Shown here in pieces: positions 8,390 to 15,646 of a DNA stretch of 64,000 nucleotides. Positions within the stretch are counted from its first letter, which is position 1, and every line of letters begins with the position of its first letter. The position numbers and the translations under genes are program-made. Under the pieces are notes generated by a model. That model made no database searches. It worked only from the letters and a program-made list of their open reading frames with translations, and had not been told where the DNA came from. The stretch lies in the NCBI GenBank assembly GCA_017621795.1, contig JAGASJ010000099.1:30530-94529 (forward strand), in the 5' to 3' direction. Source of the stretch: Oscillospiraceae bacterium (GTDB lineage Bacteria > Bacillota > Clostridia > Oscillospirales > Oscillospiraceae).

Positions 8390-10090
8390 ATGAAACTGAC
8401 AATAGATGGAAAAAAAGTGGAAGCTTTAGCGGGCCAAAGCCTGCTGGATATTCTGAAAGCAATGAATATGGCCGGTAGCACACTGCTGGATATGCCCATC
8501 GCGGCAAAAATTGCCGGTGAGGTTTTCAATCTGAATTACATTCCCCTGCGCATCAAGGACGAGGAGCATGATCGCCCTTCTATGCGCCGTGCGATGGCAG
8601 CGTCCAACGGTGTTATTCAGCTTCTGCGGGTGACTGACCCTGCAGGTCGGGATGTATATGATCGCACAGTCCAATTTGTGCTGTTTTTGGCACTGCATCA
8701 GCTTTGGCCCAATGCCCGTGTAAAAATGGGCTGTACGGTTGGTCCTGCGCTGTATGTAGAAGTGCCGGAGGAAGAACGCTTTAATGTGGATCAGCTGAGA
8801 ACGCAGGTTTGCAAGATCATCGAACAGGATATTGCTCTGATTCGTCACCGTATTTCCACCGAGGAAGCAATGGCACATTATAAGGCGGTAGGCCAGGAGG
8901 ATAAGGCAAAGCTGTTGTCCTGGCGCACCATTCCCGTGTTTGATGTGTATTCCTACGGCGATTTTATGGACTATTATTACGGTGAGCTGGCACCCAGCAC
9001 CTCCTACCTGCGTTCCTGGAAGATCCTGCCCGCAGAGGGCGGCTTCCTGTTCGTTTATCCCGACGAGCTGAATCCCGAAAAAACCGCCCATTATGAAGAA
9101 ATGCCCAACTTTATGACGGTCAGCAACGAAGGCGCCCGCTGGTGTGAGCTGATGGGCTGTGAAACCGTTGCAGATTTGAACACACTGGTGGAAAGCGGTA
9201 AAATCCGCGAGCTGATTCGTGTCAACGAGGCGCTGCACGAGAAGCGGTTTTCACAGGTGGCAGATATGGTATGTCAGAGGGGCGCAAAGTTTGTGATGCT
9301 TGCCGGTCCCAGCTCATCCGGAAAAACCACCTCTGCAAACCGTTTGGCGACCCAGCTTCGCGTCCACGGCAAGGCGCCGATTTTGATGGGCCTGGACGAT
9401 TATTACATCGACCGGGATTTGATCAAGCCCGGTCCCGATGGCACGATCGACCTGGAGCATATCAATACCATTGATACCGATTTGTTCCGTGAGAATTTAG
9501 CGGACCTGCTGGCAGGCAAGGAAGTGGAGATCCCCACCTTTGACTTTAAAACAGGCAGCCGTGTATGGAAGGGTCATAAAATGACTCTGCGTGAAAATAC
9601 AGTGATTATTGTAGAGGGTCTGCACGCCCTGAATCCTGTTCTTTTACCCAAGGATGTGGACACCACAAAGATTTTCAAGCTGTACGTCAGTCCCTTACTG
9701 CCTCTGAATTTGGACGACCATAACCGTATTCCCACCAGTTATCTCCGCTTATTGCGCAGAACGGTGCGGGACTTTGAAGCAAGAGGCGCGACCGTTGCTC
9801 GGACGATGTCTATGTGGGATTCCGTCCGACGGGGAGAAAAGCGCTGGATTTTCCCCTTCCAGGAGCAGGCAGACTTGATCTTCAACAGCTCCACGCTCTA
9901 TGAGCTTGCAGTACTGAAAAAGCACATCTATCCGCTTTTGGATGCTGTTCAGCCGGAGGAGGATTGTTACGATCAGGTGCGCAGTATCGTGAAGGTGCTC
10001 AACTATGTGTTGGAAGCGGATGTGGATGATGAGATCCCGCCTACAAGCCTGGTGCGTGAGTTTATCGGCGGCAATACCTTCTATAAGTAA
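8390..10090 (+). CDS. Nucleoside kinase with TGS-like N-terminus and uridine-kinase domain
   Basis: This 566-residue protein combines an N-terminal ~60-residue TGS/ubiquitin-like domain (MKLTIDGKKVEALAGQSLLD), a region resembling the threonyl-tRNA synthetase second additional domain (about 65-250), and a P-loop kinase of the uridine kinase/phosphoribulokinase family with GPSSSGKT at residues 306-313 and DDYYIDR shortly after. Proteins of this fused form are common in Clostridia and are annotated as nucleoside kinases; the phosphorylated substrate is uridine/cytidine by family, not proven. A GGAGAG site precedes ATG 8390. Single gene with a hairpin downstream. The gene for uridine phosphorylase lies nearby but is separately promoted. 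Confidence 0.8.
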   Translation: MKLTIDGKKVEALAGQSLLDILKAMNMAGSTLLDMPIAAKIAGEVFNLNYIPLRIKDEEHDRPSMRRAMAASNGVIQLLRVTDPAGRDVYDRTVQFVLFLALHQLWPNARVKMGCTVGPALYVEVPEEERFNVDQLRTQVCKIIEQDIALIRHRISTEEAMAHYKAVGQEDKAKLLSWRTIPVFDVYSYGDFMDYYYGELAPSTSYLRSWKILPAEGGFLFVYPDELNPEKTAHYEEMPNFMTVSNEGARWCELMGCETVADLNTLVESGKIRELIRVNEALHEKRFSQVADMVCQRGAKFVMLAGPSSSGKTTSANRLATQLRVHGKAPILMGLDDYYIDRDLIKPGPDGTIDLEHINTIDTDLFRENLADLLAGKEVEIPTFDFKTGSRVWKGHKMTLRENTVIIVEGLHALNPVLLPKDVDTTKIFKLYVSPLLPLNLDDHNRIPTSYLRLLRRTVRDFEARGATVARTMSMWDSVRRGEKRWIFPFQEQADLIFNSSTLYELAVLKKHIYPLLDAVQPEEDCYDQVRSIVKVLNYVLEADVDDEIPPTSLVREFIGGNTFYK

Positions 10091-10127
10091 CATTTATAGT
10101 CCATACAAATAATTTTATGAAGCACTA

Positions 10128-10170
10128 CACCCCCGCAAAAGGCAGTGATGAATTGCCCTTTGCGGGGGTG
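10128..10170. terminator. Strong hairpin between nucleoside kinase and sortase genes
   Basis: Arms CACCCCCGCAAAAGGCA and TGCCCTTTGCGGGGGTG form a long GC-rich stem around a ~9-nt loop between convergent genes. The T tract right after it is poor on the plus strand, so efficiency is uncertain. Confidence 0.6.
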
Positions 10171-10201
10171 CCGCATATATAAAGAATTTTTTGTGCATTT
10201 T

Positions 10202-11002
10202 TTACGGAAGGGGACGGAGGACGCCGATTACAACATATCGGGCATTTTCGTATTCATAAGCACAGGTAGAAAGGATCAGCAGTCGGTCTGCGGGAGTGAC
10301 CTCTACATCCGCCTGGAAATCCGAGGCGTTTTTTGCCTGCCGGATGAAGATGGCTTTTTCTTCCTCTGTATAAGAGAGCCGATAGGTTTGAGAGTCAGAG
10401 GGGGTCACATATCCGGCAAACAGCTCCACCCGATAATCTCCTTCCGGTGTCAGCAGATACAGTACCGGGTGCTGTTCGTAAAAGGACTGCTTTTTATAGG
10501 AGGGAAGCTGGCCGAACATCGTATTATTTTTCATATTGTGCCCGTAAATTACAGATACAAAATCCGTAAAATCACCGCTGCACCGATAGTCCAAGAAAAG
10601 TGTTCCCGCGCCGTTATATGTGCCGTCCGGCAGACGGTGCAGATAATAGTTGTTGTCCCGGCTTTGCGCAATGGGGTAATCAATAACCGTATCGGGAATG
10701 TGTACCCAAGCCACCAGCTCCCGATTGACCTGCCACAGCGCTTCAAAATCCACGTAAACAGGTGCTTTGTCCTCCGTAGGCGCCGTGGGCATTGGTGCGG
10801 AGGGCTCATTATGAGGACGGGTGACAGGCTCGGGTTGGGTTACGGGAGAAACTGCCAGCTCCGACAGCTTACTATATGCATTTTTGCCTTCACGGGACTC
10901 TAAAAAATAGTCTAAAAGCTTCCAGCCGGAAAACAGAAAAACACCCAGTAATAGGATAAAAATACTGCTTAAAAGGATGGCTTTGACCCTGCGGCGTTTC
11001 AT
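10202..11002 (-). CDS. srtB: Class B sortase
   Basis: This 266-residue membrane-anchored transpeptidase has an N-terminal signal-anchor helix (about 8-30), a Pro/Thr-rich linker (51-78) and a sortase domain. The catalytic triad is visible as His155 (YGHNMKNNTMF), Cys247 (LSTCAYEYENARYVVIG) and Arg255. The sequence between fits class B (SrtB) rather than class A or C. Class B sortases cut NPQTN- or NPKTG-like sorting signals and attach proteins to the wall. No substrate with a sorting signal was found in this window, and no pilin genes are adjacent. A consensus promoter stands upstream on the same strand. Confidence 0.88.
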   Translation of the reverse strand: MKRRRVKAILLSSIFILLLGVFLFSGWKLLDYFLESREGKNAYSKLSELAVSPVTQPEPVTRPHNEPSAPMPTAPTEDKAPVYVDFEALWQVNRELVAWVHIPDTVIDYPIAQSRDNNYYLHRLPDGTYNGAGTLFLDYRCSGDFTDFVSVIYGHNMKNNTMFGQLPSYKKQSFYEQHPVLYLLTPEGDYRVELFAGYVTPSDSQTYRLSYTEEEKAIFIRQAKNASDFQADVEVTPADRLLILSTCAYEYENARYVVIGVLRPLP

Positions 11003-11031
11003 AGATACACCTCCTGCTGCTTTATACTGGG

Positions 11032-11060
11032 ATGATATAGTTTTTTTCCGCTTGTGTCAA
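11032..11060 (-). promoter_or_regulatory. Promoter of srtB
   Basis: On the minus strand TTGACA (11060-11055) and TATCAT (11037-11032) are 17 bp apart, about 30 bp before the sortase start. Confidence 0.65.
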
Positions 11061-11120
11061 GAAAAATGCGCCGAGCCTTCCCAAAGAAGGTGTATACACC
11101 GGTTTTTTGTGATGTCCGTC

Positions 11121-11149
11121 TTGCAAAATCAGGTGTACTCTGTTATAAT
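11121..11149 (+). promoter_or_regulatory. Promoter of uridine phosphorylase gene
   Basis: TTGCAA (11121-11126) and TATAAT (11144-11149) with a 17-bp spacer, about 33 bp before the start codon. Confidence 0.75.
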
Positions 11150-11182
11150 TACAGTAACTTTTTTATTTTGGAGTGATCAGTG

Positions 11183-11953
11183 ATGCAGGATATCGGTATG
11201 CAGTATCATATTCATTGCAAGGAAGGGGACGTGGGCAAGTATTGCTTCCTGCCCGGTGATCCCGGACGTTGCGAATCTATTGCACAGTATTTTGATGATC
11301 CGGTCCATATTGGAATGAATCGGGAATATAACATTTATACGGGAACACTTCTTGGAGAAAAGGTGTCCGTATGCTCCACAGGCATTGGCGGGCCGTCTGC
11401 ATCCATCGCAATGGAGGAACTGGCGGCATTGGGCGCACATACGTTCATCCGCATTGGCACCTGCGGCGGCATTGACTTGAGTGTCTTGCCCGGTGACGTG
11501 GTGGTGGCAACGGGCTCTATTCGTTATGAGCATACTTCTTTGGAATATGCGCCGATCGAATTCCCGGCGGTACCCGACTTTGATGTTACTGCGGCGCTGA
11601 AGGGCGCCAGCGAGGATTTGGGCTACAATACACATACAGGCGTTGTTCAGTGTAAAGACTCTTTCTACGGCCAGCATAGCCCTGAAAAGTCCCCTGTATA
11701 CTACGACCTTTTGCAGAAGTGGGAATCCTGGAAACGACTGGGCGTAAAGGCCAGCGAGATGGAATCCTCTGCGCTGTTCGTAGTCGCTTCAGCTTTGGGT
11801 GTTCGTTGTGGCAGCTGCTTCCACGCGGTTTGGAATCAGGAACGGGAGAAGCTGGGGATGGCTATGCCTATGACGGAGGATACTTCCGGTGCGGTAAAGG
11901 TTGGCATTGAAGCAATGAAGCGTCTGATTGCCGCCGATTTAAAGAAAAAATAA
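11183..11953 (+). CDS. udp: Uridine phosphorylase (nucleoside phosphorylase family)
   Basis: This 256-residue cytoplasmic enzyme belongs to the PNP/UDP family and would split uridine with phosphate into uracil and ribose 1-phosphate for pyrimidine salvage. Motifs seen: [15 protein letters not shown] near the N-terminus for phosphate binding, [25 protein letters not shown], and [17 protein letters not shown], where the Glu-Met-Glu contacts ribose. The length is normal. ATG 11183 is 9 bp after GGAG; a GTG at 11180 is an equal alternative adding one residue. It has its own near-consensus promoter. Specificity between uridine and other nucleosides is not certain from sequence. Confidence 0.85.
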   Translation: MQDIGMQYHIHCKEGDVGKYCFLPGDPGRCESIAQYFDDPVHIGMNREYNIYTGTLLGEKVSVCSTGIGGPSASIAMEELAALGAHTFIRIGTCGGIDLSVLPGDVVVATGSIRYEHTSLEYAPIEFPAVPDFDVTAALKGASEDLGYNTHTGVVQCKDSFYGQHSPEKSPVYYDLLQKWESWKRLGVKASEMESSALFVVASALGVRCGSCFHAVWNQEREKLGMAMPMTEDTSGAVKVGIEAMKRLIAADLKKK

Positions 11954-11954
11954 A

Positions 11955-11984
11955 GAGAACGCACCGCTTGTGCGGTGCGTTCTC
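11955..11984 (-). terminator. Intrinsic terminator, mainly for the EamA gene
   Basis: GAGAACGCACCGC and GCGGTGCGTTCTC form a 13-bp perfect stem with a 4-nt loop. Read on the minus strand it is followed by a T-rich tract (opposite the A-rich end of udp); on the plus strand the T tract is weak. Confidence 0.7.
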
Positions 11985-12023
11985 AGAAAGTTAAAAATCC
12001 CCAAACTGTCTAAAATATTATGG

Positions 12024-12923
12024 CTACAATGATCTGCTTTTTGCCTTCGGTTCGATTTGAGCCGGGATAATTGCTATAAAGAGGATGATGCAGCCCCAAA
12101 TTTCCTCGGTGGTCAGGCTGGTTTTTAGAATCAGCCAGTCAAACAGCAGTGCAAAGGCGGCTTCCAGGCTCATGATCATTGCGGCGGGGGCTTGATCCAA
12201 GTCCCGCTGACCAAGGATCTGCATACCGTAGCATAGTCCCATAGATAAAAAACCCACGTGGGCAATTTCCGGGATGCACTGCGTAATTGCAGAGATGGAT
12301 ACCTGCTCGGTCGATACTGCACAAATGGCAGATAAGACGGTGCAAACCAGTATTTGAATGGCGTTCATTCTAAGTGCGTCAATGCGCCGCACATAGTGGT
12401 CCACCACATTGATTTGGATCGCAAATGCCACCGCGCAGCCCAGCAGCATCAGATCACCGGGTTGGATAGAAAGTGTTTCTACGCAGCACAGAAGATAAAG
12501 ACCCAAAACAGCCAGAGCAATACTGAGGGGCATCCATTTGCTGACCCGTTTTCTGCGGAAAAGCCCGATGATCGGCACAAAGACGATGTACATAGCGGTC
12601 AGGAAACCGGATTTACCCGGTGCTACGTCCACCAGCGCAAGCTGCTGCAGATTGCAGGCGGCAAACAGGCAAACGCCGCATATTGCACCGACCTTCCAAA
12701 GCTCCTTGCTGTGCCACCTTTGTAAAAAGGTTTTGCCGTCTTCCTTGTTGCGGTCAAACAGCGCCACAAGGGGAATCATGATCAGAAAGCCCAGGGTGCA
12801 CCGAACGGCCTGAAAGCTGTAAGGAGGCATGTGCTCCATAGCGGTTTTTTGAGATACGAAGGCAGAGCCCCAAATAATCGTAGTCAGAAGAAGAAGGATA
12901 CTGCCCCGAAGTTTGTTTTTCAT
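12024..12923 (-). CDS. DMT-superfamily (EamA) membrane transporter
   Basis: This 299-residue protein has ten hydrophobic segments in two repeats of five, the usual EamA/RhaT layout. Typical motifs are the opening LLLLTTIIWGSAFVSQK, the Arg-rich loop GLFRRKRVSKWMP near the middle and SLEAAFALLFDWLILKT in the second half. Members export amino acids or other metabolites; the substrate here cannot be inferred. It is a single gene followed by a perfect stem-loop. ATG 12923 is chosen because the protein starts directly with the first membrane helix; the upstream ribosome site is weak. Confidence 0.82.
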   Translation of the reverse strand: MKNKLRGSILLLLTTIIWGSAFVSQKTAMEHMPPYSFQAVRCTLGFLIMIPLVALFDRNKEDGKTFLQRWHSKELWKVGAICGVCLFAACNLQQLALVDVAPGKSGFLTAMYIVFVPIIGLFRRKRVSKWMPLSIALAVLGLYLLCCVETLSIQPGDLMLLGCAVAFAIQINVVDHYVRRIDALRMNAIQILVCTVLSAICAVSTEQVSISAITQCIPEIAHVGFLSMGLCYGMQILGQRDLDQAPAAMIMSLEAAFALLFDWLILKTSLTTEEIWGCIILFIAIIPAQIEPKAKSRSL

Positions 12924-12981
12924 AATATCACCGCAGGCATTTTAACATAAGGAAGTAATTTTTGCAAGAAATGCTTTTTTT

Positions 12982-13010
12982 TTGCAAGCACTCTTGCTGA
13001 ATTATATAAA
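12982..13010 (+). promoter_or_regulatory. Promoter of pepF
   Basis: TTGCAA (12982-12987) and TATAAA (13005-13010) with 17 bp between, followed by an AGGAGG ribosome site at 13013. Confidence 0.6.
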
Positions 13011-13026
13011 TTAGGAGGAACATTAA

Positions 13027-14823
13027 ATGAATCAGATTAAAAAACGCAGTGAGATCGCCGTAGAAGATACCTGGGCGATCGAAGACCTGTATGCTTCCGA
13101 CGAGCTTTGGGAGCAGGAGCTTGCCACTTTAGCCGCTGATAAGGACCGTTTGGTTTCCTATGCGGGCAAGATCGCAGGCTCTGCAGAGATGCTGTATAAG
13201 TATCTGTATGATATGGAGCACGTGGACGAAAAGGCACATAAGCTGGGCAATTACTGTATGCGCAAAGCGGACGTGGACACCCGTGATGCAACCTATCAGG
13301 CAATGACCGGTAAGTTTATGGGTGTAGCGGTTGCGCTGAGCTCTGCCTGTGCGTTCGATACCCCTGAGATCATGTCTATTTCCGATGAACAGCTGGATGC
13401 CTACTATAAAGAGTATCCGGAGCTGGAGCGTTACCGCCGTTACCTGACCAATATGCGCCGCCGCAAGGAGCACATTCTGTCTCCGGCCGAAGAGAAGCTG
13501 CTGGCTTCTGCCGGTGAAATGGCACAGGCACCCGACAGCATCTACGGTATGCTCGCCGATGCAGACCTGACATTCCCCGATGCACTGGATAGCGAGGGCA
13601 AGCCCCACGCAGTCAGCCAGGGCACATTTGTTCCCTGTGAAGAGAGCACCGACCGTGTGCTTCGTAAGAATGCATACGAGAATCTGTATCACCGTTTTGC
13701 AGAGTTCAAGAATACCGCTGCTTCTGTGCTCAATGCGCAGAACAAGCAACTGAAGTTCTTTGCTGAGGCACGCAAGTATGATTCCGCATTCGAGGCATCT
13801 TTGGACGCCACCAATGTGCCCACCTCTGTATATCTGAATCTGATTGAGGCTGTCCATAACAATATGGATAAGATGCACCGCTATGTGCGCCTGCGTAAGA
13901 AGCTGTTGGGCGTGGATGAGCTGCACTTCTATGACGTTTACGCACCGCTGCTTGCCGATGTGGACAAGAAGATTCCCTTTGCAGATGCCAAGCAGACTGT
14001 TTACGATGCACTGGCACCCTTGGGTGATGATTACCGTAAGATCTTAAAGGAAGGCTTTGACAGCCGCTGGATCGACGTTTATCAGAATGAGGGTAAGCGC
14101 AGTGGCGCATATTCTGCCGGTGGCGCTGTTCACCCCTACGTGCTGCTGAACTACTCCGGCACCCTGGACAGCCAGTTCACCTTGGCCCACGAAATGGGTC
14201 ACGCACTGCATTCCTACCTCTCCACCAAGACCCAAAATCCCATTGATGCCCATTATGTGATCTTCGTTGCCGAGGTTGCTTCTACCTGTAACGAGGCTCT
14301 GCTGATGGAGTATCTCCTGAACAAGACAACCGATAAGAAGGAACGGGCATACTTGATCAACCACTTCCTGGAGCAGTTTAAGAGCACGCTCTACCGTCAG
14401 ACGATGTTCGCTGAATTTGAGCTGAACATCGGCAAGATGGTACAGGCCGGTCAGACCCTGACCGCAGAGAATCTGTGCGCAGAGTACCGCCGTCTGAACG
14501 AGCTGTACTTTGGACCGGATATGGTCGTGGATGATGAGATCGCTATGGAATGGGCGAGAATCCCGCACTTCTACTATAATTACTATGTATTCCAGTATGC
14601 AACCGGCTATTCTGCCGCTATTGCGCTGTCCCGCCGCATTTTGAATGAGGGCGCACCTGCTGTGAAGGACTACATTGAGTTCCTGTCCGGCGGCTGCTCC
14701 AAGAGCCCCATTGACCTGCTGAAGGGCGCAGGCGTGGATATGACCGGTCCTGAGCCTGTCAACGCCGCACTGGAGCTGTTTGGCACATTGCTGGACGAGA
14801 TGGAAGCATTGATGGAGGACTGA
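13027..14823 (+). CDS. pepF: Oligoendopeptidase F (M3 family metallopeptidase)
   Basis: This 598-residue cytoplasmic zinc peptidase has the M3 signature HEMGH at residues 388-392 (FTLAHEMGHALHSYLS) and the second zinc-ligand Glu in FVAEVASTCNEALLMEYLL about 26 residues on. The length and the N-terminal helical domain match PepF, which degrades peptides of roughly 7-17 residues. AGGAGG at 13013 supports ATG 13027. The codon choice is strongly biased (many GCC/CTG/AAG), which suggests high expression compared with its neighbours. A small gene follows only 4 bp after the stop. Confidence 0.93.
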   Translation: MNQIKKRSEIAVEDTWAIEDLYASDELWEQELATLAADKDRLVSYAGKIAGSAEMLYKYLYDMEHVDEKAHKLGNYCMRKADVDTRDATYQAMTGKFMGVAVALSSACAFDTPEIMSISDEQLDAYYKEYPELERYRRYLTNMRRRKEHILSPAEEKLLASAGEMAQAPDSIYGMLADADLTFPDALDSEGKPHAVSQGTFVPCEESTDRVLRKNAYENLYHRFAEFKNTAASVLNAQNKQLKFFAEARKYDSAFEASLDATNVPTSVYLNLIEAVHNNMDKMHRYVRLRKKLLGVDELHFYDVYAPLLADVDKKIPFADAKQTVYDALAPLGDDYRKILKEGFDSRWIDVYQNEGKRSGAYSAGGAVHPYVLLNYSGTLDSQFTLAHEMGHALHSYLSTKTQNPIDAHYVIFVAEVASTCNEALLMEYLLNKTTDKKERAYLINHFLEQFKSTLYRQTMFAEFELNIGKMVQAGQTLTAENLCAEYRRLNELYFGPDMVVDDEIAMEWARIPHFYYNYYVFQYATGYSAAIALSRRILNEGAPAVKDYIEFLSGGCSKSPIDLLKGAGVDMTGPEPVNAALELFGTLLDEMEALMED

Positions 14824-14827
14824 TCCT

Positions 14828-15091
14828 ATGGATCTGTTCCTTCCCACGTTGCATACCTTTGCAATGAATAATATATTCACCGGCTCTTGCGGTGCGTTCC
14901 GTTTTCGGGCGGCACCAACCGTTGTGATGCGCACGCAAAAAGAGGTGGATATGGAGCAAAGCTTCATTACCTGTGAGTACTGGCACGGCCTGTATTGCTA
15001 CGAGAGAAGCGAGATGGAAGACAAGAAGGTTTTTCCCATGTCTGAGGAAGGCCGCGCAGAAATGAAGCACTGGCTTGAGAGTAATATTTAG
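14828..15091 (+). CDS. Small conserved-looking hypothetical protein downstream of pepF
   Basis: This 87-residue protein is read from ATG 14828, 9 bp after the GGAGG that overlaps the pepF stop, so the genes are probably translationally coupled. The first 40 residues are hydrophobic/aromatic with several Phe and Thr. An internal Met (MEQSFITCEYWHGLYCYERSE, codon at 14951) could be the true start of a ~46-residue protein with two Cys, acidic and Trp/Tyr rich. I do not recognise a family. It ends before a perfect 14-bp stem. It may be a small partner of PepF, but this rests on position only. Confidence 0.5.
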   Translation: MDLFLPTLHTFAMNNIFTGSCGAFRFRAAPTVVMRTQKEVDMEQSFITCEYWHGLYCYERSEMEDKKVFPMSEEGRAEMKHWLESNI

Positions 15092-15127
15092 TTTTTCCCT
15101 GACAGTGTTCGTAACATTATAATAGTA

Positions 15128-15159
15128 GAGGACGGCGTTCTGCATAGAACGCCGTCCTC
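15128..15159. terminator. Perfect hairpin after pepF operon
   Basis: GAGGACGGCGTTCT and AGAACGCCGTCCTC form a 14-bp stem with a GCAT loop. No long T tract follows, so it may act as a weak terminator or as an mRNA-stabilising end. Confidence 0.55.
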
Positions 15160-15170
15160 AGTCTGTCAAA

Positions 15171-15582
15171 GAGTACGCTTCCCCTTGGCCCCCTCTGGCG
15201 AGGGTAAGCGAAGCGCAGTCGCGGTAGTGAATGGCTGTCCGGGGGACAGTCAGAGCCGCGACCGGGCCGCCCGCAGGCGGCTGTCAGCCGAGCAGGCTGA
15301 CTGGGGGAGAGAAGACCTGAAAAGTTCGGAAAAGCGCGCAAGGCACGGATAAACTCCCTGCTTTTCTCTCCCTCAGGCGAATTGCCTAAAATCGGCAATA
15401 TGACTGAGGGGTTTACAGAGTGGATTTTTGTTGCAGGTTTGGTGATACACGGAAACTCCGTTAACCCCTCCGTCTCGCCTTGCGGCGATCTACCTCCCCT
15501 GCAGGGGAGGCGATACTCCGCTCGCGATGGCTACGGAAAAACCTCTGTCATTGCGAGCACCGCAGGTGCGTGGCAATCCGTT
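15171..15582. repeat. Gene-free block of intergenic repeat elements
   Basis: I see no gene between 15092 and 15646. The block is GC-rich and built of short inverted segments. The first part (about 15171-15315) starts CTTCCCCTTGGCCCCCTCTG and contains GGCTGTCCGGGGGACAG, GCCGCCCGCAGGCGGC and CAGCCGAGCAGGCTG. A second part (about 15466-15512) has AACCCCTCCGTC, CGCCTTGCGGCG and CCTCCCCTGCAGGGGAGG. A third (15548-15580) is the TCATTGCGAGC...CGTGGCAATCCG motif. Such motifs recur between genes in many gut Clostridia. They look like non-coding mobile (MITE/REP-like) repeats; copy number in this genome cannot be seen here. Confidence 0.6.
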
Positions 15583-15593
15583 AAATATTGAAG

Positions 15594-15626
15594 AACGGTC
15601 CGGTCGAAAATCGACCGGACCGTTTT
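15594..15626. terminator. Hairpin downstream of the giant secreted-protein gene
   Basis: AACGGTCCGGTCGA and TCGACCGGACCGTT form a 14-bp perfect stem with an AAA loop, 21 bp beyond the stop codon of the minus-strand gene. TTTT follows on the plus side and TTCAATATTT on the minus side. Confidence 0.7.
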
Positions 15627-15646
15627 GCGGTGTATGATGTTATGGA

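Noticed and set aside
15171-15582. CRISPR-like repeat array
   Set aside because: The repeated motifs differ from one another, are irregularly spaced and are internally palindromic; no regular repeat-spacer pattern and no cas genes exist in the window.
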